Source: RGIG1934 sp964492545
Lineage (GTDB): Bacteria; Bacillota; Clostridia; Lachnospirales; Lachnospiraceae
Length of the DNA stretch: 31,711 nucleotides
Direction: 5' to 3'
Assembly (NCBI GenBank): GCA_964492545.1
Contig: CAZBKO010000015.1
Span: 1 to 31,711 of the forward strand
The notes below the pieces were generated by a model. The model saw only the letters and a program-made list of their open reading frames with translations, was not told the origin of the DNA and made no database searches. Both the position numbers and the translations under genes were made by a program. Of the stretch, positions 15,434-23,797 are shown piece after piece. Numbering within the stretch: the stretch's first letter is position 1; each line of letters opens with the position of its first letter.

Positions 15434-16303
15434 CTAGATAGTTCCGGTTATTATGATGGTGCTTACGCCAGGTACAACAGAAACGACGCCGGTAGTGGTA
15501 TTCTGTGTAAATCTGGCAGCAGGAATTGTATAATTGACAGTGGCTGTAGTAGATGGATAGCGGAACAGTCCCTGTGCACTGATGGAATGGTCAGTTGTGA
15601 TGGTACCGTCCACAGTTACAGTATTTATTGTTGGAACCGGATCAAACTGGTCCTGAACAATAACGTTTGTCGCAGCTGCATTTCCGTAGTTTCTTATGGT
15701 CAAAGTGTAGGTGATGGCACTGCCATCAACAACAGGATCAGGTGACATTTGTTTTTCGATGGTTACCTGAGCATAGGATGCAACAGGAAGTATATTTGTA
15801 GCAATCACAGGTGTATTGATTCCCGTAGCTGTGGCAGTTACAATATTGTCAATTGTTGAAGATTCCACAACAGCACCGGCATATTCATTTACGAGTGTTT
15901 TGTACTGTAAAAGTGCGGTACCGCCGGCAGCAAGACTTGGTATTGTAAATGTTACAGAGTCTAGGTCAGCAGAAACCACACCGGATACTGTTCCGGAAGG
16001 GATATTGTTGATGAAGAGCTTAGCCGGGTCGACAAATGTTAATGGTGTAACGTTAGTTGTGGCAGAAATTGCATAGGTTCCAAGGTCATCAACAACGACA
16101 ATGTTGTTAATAGCATTAGGGCTTGTGTTCTTAATAAATATATTATAAGTCACTGTGTCACCGATTTTGTAGCCGGATTCAAGAGGACTTTTTGATAATT
16201 CAAGAGGTTCCTGAAGCGTGATGGAGGCGGTATTTGATGAAGCAGTTAACGTGCTGGTTCCAGAGGTATAATTCAGTGTAGCTTGGTTGGTTATTGTAGC
16301 CAT
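15434..16303 (-). CDS. DUF11-repeat protein without signal peptide
   Basis: A 289-residue Thr/Val/Asn-rich beta protein of the DUF11 (conserved repeat, TIGR01451) type. Two repeat units are visible: PLESGYKIGDTVTYNIFIKN with NIVVVDDL at about residues 40-73, and PVVDGSAITYTLTIRNYGNA with NVIVQDQFDP near 200-235. There is no signal peptide, membrane helix or sorting motif. The start at 16303 is set by AAGGAG about seven bases upstream; an in-frame upstream ATG exists at 16336. Such soluble DUF11 proteins recur in spore-forming clostridia. A spore-surface role is a guess, helped by a sigma-K-like promoter upstream. Confidence 0.8.
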   Translation of the reverse strand: MATITNQATLNYTSGTSTLTASSNTASITLQEPLELSKSPLESGYKIGDTVTYNIFIKNTSPNAINNIVVVDDLGTYAISATTNVTPLTFVDPAKLFINNIPSGTVSGVVSADLDSVTFTIPSLAAGGTALLQYKTLVNEYAGAVVESSTIDNIVTATATGINTPVIATNILPVASYAQVTIEKQMSPDPVVDGSAITYTLTIRNYGNAAATNVIVQDQFDPVPTINTVTVDGTITTDHSISAQGLFRYPSTTATVNYTIPAARFTQNTTTGVVSVVPGVSTIIITGTI

Positions 16304-16323
16304 ATATTTAACTCCTTTTTTAT

Positions 16324-16351
16324 TATAATATGACATGGCTTCAAAAAAAGT
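16324..16351 (-). promoter_or_regulatory. possible sigma-K-type promoter for the DUF11 gene
   Basis: On the minus strand an AC (16350-16351), 17 bases and CATATTATA (16324-16332) match the Bacillus sigma-K pattern AC-N17-CATANNNTA. The same bases contain TATAAT, so a sigma-A promoter with a poor -35 is the alternative. Confidence 0.35.
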
Positions 16352-16435
16352 GAAAAATTGTAAAATATAATGGAAAATGATATAAGTATATGCTAAAATA
16401 TTATGGTCGACTGTTTGGGACAGACAAAAAGTTTA

Positions 16436-16472
16436 TGGCGGGCAGCTAACAATAGAGGCCTGCCACTTTTTT
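16436..16472 (+). terminator. orphan intrinsic terminator upstream of the ABC operon
   Basis: TGGCGGGC (16436-16443) pairs with GCCTGCCA (16458-16465, one G-U), followed by C and six T. No plus-strand gene precedes it, because the DUF11 gene reads away. It therefore ends either a short unannotated RNA (about 16405-16472, with a second small hairpin CTGT/ACAG at 16411-16423) or a leader of the ABC operon. Confidence 0.65.
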
Positions 16473-16537
16473 CCTAATGCAGGACGAAAATATTTATAAA
16501 TATACTATTATTAATATATGTCAGATTGGAGAATGGT

Positions 16538-17527
16538 ATGATTAAAGTAGAGCATATTTCAAAAGAATTTGTTTCACCTAAGAAGTATCCCGGACTTAAG
16601 GGGGCTATTAAGGGACTGTTTTCAAATGAGAAAGTAAGAAAGACAGCTGTGGATGATATTTCATTTGATATAGCAGATGGAGAGATAGTGGGCTATATTG
16701 GAAGTAATGGTGCAGGAAAGTCTACAACAATCAAGATGATGACTGGTATTCTGAATCCAACGAAGGGAACCTGTCTCATTAACAATGTTAATCCAAGTAA
16801 GAACAGAATGGAGAATGCTAAGAGAATAGGTGTAGTATTTGGACAGAGAACTCAGCTGTGGTGGGATTTGCCACTATCAGAGTCATACACAATTCTGAAG
16901 GAAATATATAATGTATCAGATGAGGATTACGCCAATAGAATGAAGTTTCTAAATGAGGTTCTTGGTCTTGATGAATTCTTTTCACAGGCAGTAAGAACAC
17001 TTTCTCTTGGACAGAGAATGAGAGCAGATCTTGGAGCTGCACTGATACATAATCCTAAGGTTCTATATCTTGATGAGCCAACCATAGGTCTTGATCTTGT
17101 GGTTAAGGATAAGATTCGTGATGCAATCAAAGAGATTAATGAGCAGTATAACACAACAGTAATACTTACAACTCATGACATAGGTGATATTGAGGAGCTG
17201 TGCTCAAGAATTATCATTATTGATCAGGGTAAGAAAATATATGACGGAACACTTGCCAAGCTTAAGGAGAAGTATGGCAGCCGCAAGAGTGTGTCTATGG
17301 AAGTTAAGCAGACTGATGCAGTTAGAGCTATCAAATGGAAATTTGATGAGATAAAGGTTGAAATTGATGAAGAGCAGAATACCATGACAGCATCATTTGA
17401 TAAAAATATTACTCACGTATCCGAGATTATTTCAGCAGTAATGGATGTAACAGAAGTTAAGGATATCCAGATAAAAGAAACTGAACTTGCTGAAATTGTT
17501 AAGGCTATATACAATCATGGTTTATAG
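16538..17527 (+). CDS. ABC-2 type transporter ATP-binding protein
   Basis: A 329-residue ATPase of the COG4586 group that pairs with DUF990-type permeases. Walker A is GSNGAGKST, the Q-loop region is VVFGQRTQLWWDLP, the signature is LSLGQRMRADL, Walker B is VLYLDEPTIGLD, and the H-loop is TTHD. The insertion before Walker A (KYPGLKGAIKGLF) and a C-terminal tail of about 90 residues are typical of this group. The start is the ATG at 16538 with GGAGA about six bases upstream. Two permease genes follow at once. The substrate is unknown; homologues are usually called uncharacterised exporters. Confidence 0.92.
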   Translation: MIKVEHISKEFVSPKKYPGLKGAIKGLFSNEKVRKTAVDDISFDIADGEIVGYIGSNGAGKSTTIKMMTGILNPTKGTCLINNVNPSKNRMENAKRIGVVFGQRTQLWWDLPLSESYTILKEIYNVSDEDYANRMKFLNEVLGLDEFFSQAVRTLSLGQRMRADLGAALIHNPKVLYLDEPTIGLDLVVKDKIRDAIKEINEQYNTTVILTTHDIGDIEELCSRIIIIDQGKKIYDGTLAKLKEKYGSRKSVSMEVKQTDAVRAIKWKFDEIKVEIDEEQNTMTASFDKNITHVSEIISAVMDVTEVKDIQIKETELAEIVKAIYNHGL

Positions 17528-17547
17528 GAACTAGAATGGAGGTCAAT

Positions 17548-18366
17548 ATGAAGAAATTTCTACATATATATTTACCATTTACGTCCAACCAGTTTAAGCG
17601 AAGCCTGGCATACAAAGGAGCATTTTACCTGTTTATCCTGTGCAGCCTCTTTGGTTCGTTTATTAATTATTATTTGTGGATGGCAATTTATGGAAGCTCT
17701 AATGCGGCAACGCTTGGGGGACTAACACGTGGTGAGATGGTTATTTACGTATTTATGACATATATCACATCATCTCTTGTAATGATAAGCATTTCGGAGG
17801 ATGTCAGTGAAGATGTTGTCAAGGGAACAGTTTCCATGAATCTGATAAAACCAATTGACTACAGACTAAGCCTGATTTTTAGAGGACTTGGTGTTGTAAT
17901 ATACAGGTTCTTTGCACCATGTATTTTGGTGTGGGTAGCACTTGAGGTTTACCGCGTAAAAGGACTTGGCATGGATATAATATCACCGGTAAGTATAGCA
18001 TTATTTTTAGTAAGCGCAATTTTAAGCTTTTTAATTTATGTGTTGTTTGATTTCTGCTTTGGTATGATAGCATTTTTCACAACATACATATTTGGTATGG
18101 CAATGGCCAAAGAGGCACTATTGTCGTTCCTCACAGGACAATTAATTCCACTGTCATTTTTTCCGGGAGCTGTGCAGAAGGTATTTGACTTCCTGCCATT
18201 TTCATCAATGGTATACAGCCCGGTTATGATTTATCTTGGTAAATATTCAGGCACAGAGCTTTTGTATGTACTTGGCAGACAGGTAATATGGGTAGTGGTT
18301 TTATATGTACTTGGAAGCTTGATTTGGAAAAAAGTAACTAAGCGATTAGTAGTATTGGGAGGTTGA
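17548..18366 (+). CDS. ABC-2 type permease (COG4587-like)
   Basis: A 272-residue integral membrane protein with about six hydrophobic helices and the pattern of COG4587/DUF990 permeases (NLIKPIDYRLSLIFRGLG in the cytoplasmic loop after helix two, and a late LIPLSFFPGAVQKVFDFLPF re-entrant segment). The start is placed at 17548 because GGAGG overlaps the in-frame ATG at 17536 and is well spaced from the later one. It should pair with the next protein to form a heterodimeric channel energised by the upstream ATPase. Confidence 0.85.
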   Translation: MKKFLHIYLPFTSNQFKRSLAYKGAFYLFILCSLFGSFINYYLWMAIYGSSNAATLGGLTRGEMVIYVFMTYITSSLVMISISEDVSEDVVKGTVSMNLIKPIDYRLSLIFRGLGVVIYRFFAPCILVWVALEVYRVKGLGMDIISPVSIALFLVSAILSFLIYVLFDFCFGMIAFFTTYIFGMAMAKEALLSFLTGQLIPLSFFPGAVQKVFDFLPFSSMVYSPVMIYLGKYSGTELLYVLGRQVIWVVVLYVLGSLIWKKVTKRLVVLGG

Positions 18367-18370
18367 TGTC

Positions 18371-19171
18371 ATGAAGAGTGTAAAGCGTTATCTCCATTTG
18401 TACAGAGCACTTATATCACAGTTTTTTAAACAGATTATGCAGTCTAAGGTGGATTTCCTTATGGGACTGTTTGGATTCTTTTTTACACAGATTGCAGGAA
18501 TAATATTTCTTTATCTTGTATTTGAACAGATTCCGGACTTGAAGGGCTGGACTCTTGAGCAGCTGATATTTATCTATGGATTTGCACAGATACCAAGAGG
18601 AATTGACCACCTTATAACAGATAATATTTGGCTTGTTGCATGGAGAATGGTAATCAATGGGGACTTTGACAGGTATATGCTAAGACCAATGAATGTGTTC
18701 TTTCAGGTTATTTGCGAAAAACTCCAGCCGGATGCACTTGGAGAGCTTCTGGTAGGATTCATACTTTTCTTTGTTTCATTAAGCAAAGGTATATTAATTA
18801 TTGATGCAATGCATGTTGCTATGTTTATTGTGTCTATATTTGCAGGTGCTGTTATTTACACCTCAATCAAGTTGTTTTTTGCAACAATAGCATTTTGGGT
18901 AAAGCAAAGCGGACCATTTCTTCAGGTGGCATATGGAATGGCTGATTTTGCAAAATATCCAACAGAGATATATTCAAGAGCTATTAGATTTATACTCACG
19001 TGGGTGATTCCATTTGCGTTTGTGGCCTATTTGCCGGCAAGTTATTTTCTTATGGCAAAGAGCGCACTTACGACCATCGGTGTTGAAGTATTGATTGCAG
19101 TGGTATTTTGGATAATTGCATATTCATTCTTTAACTATGGTATTTCCAAGTATGAGAGCGCAGGCAATTAA
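18371..19171 (+). CDS. ABC-2 type permease (COG3694-like)
   Basis: A 266-residue membrane protein, the second permease of the exporter, with about six helices and the family segments GFAQIPRGIDHLITDN and RYMLRPMNVFFQVI, matching the COG3694/DUF990 half-transporter. It starts four bases after the previous stop, with GGGAGG upstream of the ATG. The three genes form one operon; no terminator is seen before the next gene 34 bases on. Confidence 0.85.
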   Translation: MKSVKRYLHLYRALISQFFKQIMQSKVDFLMGLFGFFFTQIAGIIFLYLVFEQIPDLKGWTLEQLIFIYGFAQIPRGIDHLITDNIWLVAWRMVINGDFDRYMLRPMNVFFQVICEKLQPDALGELLVGFILFFVSLSKGILIIDAMHVAMFIVSIFAGAVIYTSIKLFFATIAFWVKQSGPFLQVAYGMADFAKYPTEIYSRAIRFILTWVIPFAFVAYLPASYFLMAKSALTTIGVEVLIAVVFWIIAYSFFNYGISKYESAGN

Positions 19172-19205
19172 CTGACAAAGGAAATGCTCCGGAAAGGAGA
19201 AGGCT

Positions 19206-19880
19206 ATGAAGACAACGTTTGATACGTATTGTGGATTAAGCTGCAGCACATGTGAATACAGGGATGCCACCGGATGCAAAGGTTGTATAGCATCTGGTGG
19301 AAATCCATTTCATGGTAAATGTGAAATAGCTGAATGTGCAATTAGCAGGGGAAAGAGATTTTGCGGTGAGTGTGAGAACATGCCATGCGAGATTCTTAAC
19401 AGATATGCATTTGATAAGGAACATGGTGATGAGGGTACTAGAATTGAGAACCTACAACTAATTAAGCAAAATCTGGTGGCAGAGGCTAGAGAGGGAGTTG
19501 ATCCTGTTAGTATCTGCGGACATCACTGTGATTATTGTTTTATGGGACAATGGTGTGGAGGCTGCAGAAGTGAATATAACTGCTGCTCATTCGCAGAATT
19601 ATTCGAGAACAAGGTCTGTCCAAATGTGGCATGCGCAGACGCAAAGGGCTTGGATGGCTGCTACGAATGTGATGAGCTTGATCATTGCCAAAAAGGATTT
19701 TACAAAAACACAGATGAATGTGTTGCCAAAGCTACAGCAATGTTTATTGCAAAATATGGAAAAGAAAAATACACACAGACGCTTAAGAAGGCCATTGATG
19801 CAGGCGTAAAATATGCAGAGTCATTTAATGAATGTGGTAGTCCACACAAGGCACTTGAGCTTCTTGAACAATATTTATAA
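19206..19880 (+). CDS. Cys-rich DUF3795 protein
   Basis: A 224-residue protein with two cysteine-rich repeats: CGLSCSTC with following CxxC pairs (about 9-63), and CGHHCDYC with CGGC, CC and CYEC (about 104-160). This is the DUF3795 pattern, probably binding zinc or an Fe-S cluster. About 28 Cys are present. The last 50 residues form helices without Cys. The start has AAAGGAGAAGG upstream. Function is unknown. It sits between an exporter and a bacteriohemerythrin, and all three may be co-transcribed. Confidence 0.75.
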   Translation: MKTTFDTYCGLSCSTCEYRDATGCKGCIASGGNPFHGKCEIAECAISRGKRFCGECENMPCEILNRYAFDKEHGDEGTRIENLQLIKQNLVAEAREGVDPVSICGHHCDYCFMGQWCGGCRSEYNCCSFAELFENKVCPNVACADAKGLDGCYECDELDHCQKGFYKNTDECVAKATAMFIAKYGKEKYTQTLKKAIDAGVKYAESFNECGSPHKALELLEQYL

Positions 19881-19900
19881 AAGGAAAGCAGGTATACAAT

Positions 19901-20290
19901 ATGTACGAAATGAAAGATGAATACCTTATAGGTATCCCGGAAATTGATGCAGAGCATAGAAGATTATTTGAAATTGCAGAGGAAACACATCAGCTGTCGA
20001 AGAATGAATTTATTCCTGACAAATATGATAATATCAAATCACTTCTAAATGAACTTAGAGATTATACTCATATGCATTTTACACATGAAGAAGAGTATAT
20101 GGAAAAGACAGGCTATAAGAAATTATTTTCACAGAAGGTTCAGCATAAGGCATTTTGCGATAAATTAGATGAGTGGGATTTAGAGAATATTGATGAGAAC
20201 TCTGATGAATTTATTGGAGAGGTTTTACATTTCCTGGCTGATTGGCTTGTGAATCATATTTTATACACAGATATGCAGATTGGAAAGTAA
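19901..20290 (+). CDS. bacteriohemerythrin with one altered iron ligand
   Basis: A 129-residue hemerythrin-domain protein, full length for the single-domain oxygen-binding type. Alignment by eye to the diiron ligand pattern gives His19, His59, Glu63, His82, His119 and Asp124. The remaining ligand, the first His of the usual HxxxH pair, is Gln78 (QKVQH). Spacing around it is canonical, so this is a true substitution, not a misalignment. In anaerobes these proteins are thought to bind, store or detoxify O2. The gene lies just upstream of the anaerobic ribonucleotide reductase but is separated by the NrdR-type promoter. Confidence 0.85.
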   Translation: MYEMKDEYLIGIPEIDAEHRRLFEIAEETHQLSKNEFIPDKYDNIKSLLNELRDYTHMHFTHEEEYMEKTGYKKLFSQKVQHKAFCDKLDEWDLENIDENSDEFIGEVLHFLADWLVNHILYTDMQIGK

Positions 20291-20343
20291 TTATTTTGGA
20301 CAGAAATACCAAGCTTTAATGAGTGGGGACTAATAATAAACCA

Positions 20344-20399
20344 TTGACACAACACAATATGTGGTATATACTGAGCTTTAGTAACACAAAATATTGTAT
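20344..20399 (+). promoter_or_regulatory. nrdD promoter with two NrdR boxes
   Basis: TTGACA (20344-20349), 17 bases and TATACT (20367-20372) form a consensus promoter. ACACAATATGTGGTAT (20352-20367) and ACACAAAATATTGTAT (20384-20399) each match the palindromic NrdR box (ACACWATATATWGTGT) at 13-14 of 16 positions by my count. Their starts are 32 bases apart, the three-helical-turn spacing typical of NrdR pairs. The first box overlaps the core promoter, as expected for repression. Confidence 0.8.
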
Positions 20400-20416
20400 T
20401 GGTTGGAGGTTTTTAG

Positions 20417-22624
20417 ATGGTTAGGAATATTAGAAAAAGGGATGGGAGAATTGAGAATTTTGATAGGGAGAAGATTGCGAAGGCCATTCTCAAGGCAATG
20501 AACCAGGAAATGGTTAATGATGTTAACTTTGCAAATCAAATTGCTCAGCATATTGAAGAACTTGAGAAGGATACAGTAGATGTTGAAGAAATTCAGGATG
20601 CTGTTGAAGACGAGCTGATGAATTCGCAGTATAAGAAGATTGCGAAAATATACATATTATATCGTGACAAGAGAAATCTTGCCCGTGGACGTAAGACATA
20701 CGATACATACATGAGTATTGTAAATACTATATCTAATGACATCACAAAAGAAAATGCCAATATGAATGCGGAGACACCTGCCGGTATGATGATGAAATTT
20801 GCCAGCGAGACATCAAAACCATTTGTTATGGACATGCTTGTGTCAGATATTGCAAAGGATTATGTTAAGAGCAACTATATTCATATTCATGATATGGATT
20901 ATTATCCAACTAAATCCCTCACATGTATTCAGCATCCACTGGACAAAATATTAAGTGAAGGCTTCAAGGCAGGACATGGTTCATCAAGACCGGCCAAGAG
21001 AATTGAAACTGCATCAATGCTCGCGTGCATATCCATGGAATCAATTCAGAATGAGATGCATGGCGGACAGGCAATACCTGCATTTGATTTTTACCTGGCA
21101 CCATATGTAAGATTATCGTTTATAGAGGAGCTTGAGAAACAGGAGAAGGTTTCTGGAGTATCTCTTGAGAAGTATAAAAATATGCAGTTTGATGACTATA
21201 TTATTGAAGATCTGGATAAATTTTCCGGTGAGGAAAGACTATTCCATCACTGCATGAATCAGACTGTAAATCGTGTATATCAGTCTATGGAATCATTTAT
21301 ACACAATATGAATACAATTCACAGCCGTGGAGGTAATCAGGTAGTATTCTCTTCAATCAATTACGGAACTGACACATCGGCAGAAGGCAGATGTATAATG
21401 AGAGAGCTGTTGAACTCAACATATGAAGGTGTTGGTAATGGAGAAACAGCCATTTTCCCAATACAGATTTGGAAGAAAAAGCGCGGTGTGAACTACAATA
21501 AAGAAGATAGAAACTATGATTTATATAAGCTGGCATGCAAGGTAACTGCAAGGAGATTTTTCCCTAACTTCCTGAATCTTGATGCGACATTTAATCAGGA
21601 TGATGCATGGGATGCAAATGACCCATTAAGATACGAGCATGAAGTAGCTACCATGGGATGCAGAACAAGAGTATTTGATAATAAGCATGGTGACAGAACT
21701 TCAATAGGACGAGGAAATTTATCATTCACTTCCATAAATATTGTAAAGCTGGCATTAGAGTGCAGAAACATTGAGGATCAGGATAAGAAACTGGAAACAT
21801 TTTTTGCAAAACTTGACAGATGTCTTGAGGTTGCCGGAGATCAGCTTTATGACAGATACTGCTTCCAGAGAAGTGCCTTAAAAAAGCAGTTTCCAATGCT
21901 TATGAATGGCATGTGGATTGGCAGTGACAAAATAGGACCTGAGGATCAGGTAGGCGATATCCTCAAACAGGGAACACTCACAATCGGATTTATCGGACTT
22001 GCAGAGTGTCTTATAGCACTGACCGGAAAGCATCATGGTGAGTCTGACGAGGCACAGCAGCTAGGATTAAAGATTCTTAAGTTTATGAATGATAAGGCAA
22101 CAGCAATAGGCAATGAAAGAAATCTCAACTATTCAGTAATGGGAACACCTGCTGAAGGCTTGTCAGGAAAATTTACAAGAAAAGATAGAGAAGATTTTGG
22201 TATCATTGAAAACATTACTGATAAAGAATATTATACTAACAGTTCACACGTTCCTGTATGGTATAAATGTAGTGCTGAACACAAGGCTGAGATTGAGGCA
22301 CCTTACCATCAGTATGAATTAGGTGGACATATTTTCTATGTTGAGCTGGATGGAGACGCAACTCATAATCCAAAATGTATTATGCAGACCGTTGATTTAA
22401 TGGATAAATATAATATGGGCTATGGTTCAGTCAATCATACAAGAAACCGTTGTCTGGACTGTGGATTTGAAAATGCAGATAAGGATTTTGATCATTGTCC
22501 AAAGTGTGGCAGTACAAATGTTGATGTAATACAGAGAATTACCGGTTACCTTGTTGGAAGCACAAGCAGCTGGAACAGTGCTAAGAAAGCAGAATTGAGG
22601 GACAGAGTTAAGCATGAGATTTGA
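20417..22624 (+). CDS. nrdD: anaerobic ribonucleoside-triphosphate reductase
   Basis: A 735-residue class III ribonucleotide reductase that makes dNTPs from NTPs under anoxia. An ATP-cone (about 1-95, starting VRNIRKRDGRIENFDREKI) gives dATP/ATP control. The catalytic barrel follows, with conserved stretches such as QNEMHGGQAIPAFDFYLAP and HSRGGNQVVFSSINYG. The C-terminal zinc site has Cys679, Cys682, Cys694 and Cys697, and the glycyl radical is expected at Gly710 in RITGYLVG. Length is normal. It is co-transcribed with its activase nrdG (11-base overlap) and controlled by a NrdR-type promoter. Confidence 0.97.
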   Translation: MVRNIRKRDGRIENFDREKIAKAILKAMNQEMVNDVNFANQIAQHIEELEKDTVDVEEIQDAVEDELMNSQYKKIAKIYILYRDKRNLARGRKTYDTYMSIVNTISNDITKENANMNAETPAGMMMKFASETSKPFVMDMLVSDIAKDYVKSNYIHIHDMDYYPTKSLTCIQHPLDKILSEGFKAGHGSSRPAKRIETASMLACISMESIQNEMHGGQAIPAFDFYLAPYVRLSFIEELEKQEKVSGVSLEKYKNMQFDDYIIEDLDKFSGEERLFHHCMNQTVNRVYQSMESFIHNMNTIHSRGGNQVVFSSINYGTDTSAEGRCIMRELLNSTYEGVGNGETAIFPIQIWKKKRGVNYNKEDRNYDLYKLACKVTARRFFPNFLNLDATFNQDDAWDANDPLRYEHEVATMGCRTRVFDNKHGDRTSIGRGNLSFTSINIVKLALECRNIEDQDKKLETFFAKLDRCLEVAGDQLYDRYCFQRSALKKQFPMLMNGMWIGSDKIGPEDQVGDILKQGTLTIGFIGLAECLIALTGKHHGESDEAQQLGLKILKFMNDKATAIGNERNLNYSVMGTPAEGLSGKFTRKDREDFGIIENITDKEYYTNSSHVPVWYKCSAEHKAEIEAPYHQYELGGHIFYVELDGDATHNPKCIMQTVDLMDKYNMGYGSVNHTRNRCLDCGFENADKDFDHCPKCGSTNVDVIQRITGYLVGSTSSWNSAKKAELRDRVKHEI

Positions 22625-23123
22625 TGAAAAGGACAAGCTTAGAATTCAGGACATTTCATATAGCTCATCAGTGGATGGCGAGGGATTTAGAGACGTAGTA
22701 TTTGTAAATTACTGTCCACACCATTGTGAAGGCTGCCATAACCCGGAAACATGGGATGAAAGTCATGGAACTATAAAGAGCCTTGAAGAAATTTATGAAA
22801 AACTAACAAAAAGCAGCATAACAGATGTGACCTTCAGCGGTGGAGAACCATTTTGCCAGCCGGAAGCCTTGGCGAAATTAGCTCATGCTTTGAAGGAAGA
22901 AGTAGGCAAAACAGTGTGGGTATATTCAGGATATTTATTTGAAGACATCATAAAAGATCAGGATAAGCTTGCACTTCTAAAGGAATGTGAAGTTTTAGTT
23001 GACGGTCCGTTTGTCATGGCATCGAAAAATGAAGAGCTTAGATTTAGAGGCTCAGAGAATCAACGAATTATTGATATCGAACAATCATTAAAAGAAGGAA
23101 AAGTTGTGCTTTGGAAGGATTAA
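22614..23123 (+). CDS. nrdG: anaerobic ribonucleotide reductase activating protein
   Basis: A 169-residue radical SAM activase that installs the glycyl radical on NrdD. The cluster motif CPHHCEGC gives Cys34, Cys38 and Cys41 (CX3CX2C), followed by the family's HNPETW. TFSGGEPF is the SAM-binding GGE motif, and LVDGPF is also characteristic. The start codon lies inside the end of nrdD, so translation is coupled. The 3' end overlaps the trmO-like gene. Confidence 0.95.
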   Translation: MRFDEKDKLRIQDISYSSSVDGEGFRDVVFVNYCPHHCEGCHNPETWDESHGTIKSLEEIYEKLTKSSITDVTFSGGEPFCQPEALAKLAHALKEEVGKTVWVYSGYLFEDIIKDQDKLALLKECEVLVDGPFVMASKNEELRFRGSENQRIIDIEQSLKEGKVVLWKD

Positions 23124-23797
23124 AGGTAATTGCAAGAATACATAACGATTTCACATCGAAATTCGGAATACCGCGTCAGAGTGGAATACTTAATAAAATG
23201 GAGTCGAGGATAGTATTTGAGCATGAGTATACCGATATAAATGCAGTCAGAGGCTTGGAAGAGTTTTCTCATATATGGGTACTGTGGAATTTTTCGGAAA
23301 ACCAATCGGGAAAGTGGTCACCGACAGTAAGACCACCTAGACTGGGTGGAAATAAAAGGGTGGGCGTGTTTGCAACACGCTCACCTTTTAGACCTAATAA
23401 TATTGGAATGTCCTCTCTTAGACTCGTAAGGATAGAGCACACCGGGGAAAAAGGACCGGTGCTTGTGGTAACTGGTGCAGACATGATGAACAACACACCA
23501 ATCTATGATATTAAGCCATTTATACCATATTCGGATAACCATTTAGATGCAGCAGGAAGCTTCTCAGATGAGGCAAAGGATTATAGGCTGAATGTGGAAA
23601 TAAGTGATGAAATAAAAAGCTGTATTCCCCATGAAAAATATGATATTCTTTTAGAGATTCTAGCTCAGGATCCAAGACCGGCATATCATCAGGACGAAAA
23701 TAGAATATATGCCTTTGAATTTGCATACCTGCACATAGAATTTAGAGTATCGCAGATGACACTGCAAGTAATATCAATATCGGAGGAGATACAGTGA
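23111..23797 (+). CDS. trmO: TrmO-like tRNA methyltransferase (TsaA/YaeB family)
   Basis: A 228-residue member of the TsaA family. E. coli TrmO N6-methylates t6A37 of tRNA-Thr using SAM. Typical segments are the N-terminal GIPRQSGI, EFSHIWVLWNF (about 51-61), RPPRLGGNKRVGVFATRSP and FRPNNIGMSSLRL, and the late DIKPFIPYSD. The C-terminal third (AQDPRPAYHQD) matches longer bacterial members. The only initiation codon of a usual type is a TTG at 23111 inside nrdG; a start a few codons later at a rare codon near GTA-ATT cannot be ruled out. Its place in the operon with dus suggests a shared tRNA-modification context. Confidence 0.88.
   Translation: MEGLKVIARIHNDFTSKFGIPRQSGILNKMESRIVFEHEYTDINAVRGLEEFSHIWVLWNFSENQSGKWSPTVRPPRLGGNKRVGVFATRSPFRPNNIGMSSLRLVRIEHTGEKGPVLVVTGADMMNNTPIYDIKPFIPYSDNHLDAAGSFSDEAKDYRLNVEISDEIKSCIPHEKYDILLEILAQDPRPAYHQDENRIYAFEFAYLHIEFRVSQMTLQVISISEEIQ

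Noticed and set aside
15816..16076. Plus-strand ORF of 86 codons
   Set aside because: It lies opposite the DUF11 gene, whose repeat structure fixes the minus strand as coding.
16400..16475. Known riboswitch class before the ABC operon
   Set aside because: I could not match conserved cores of the riboswitches I know; only two hairpins and a T-run are visible.
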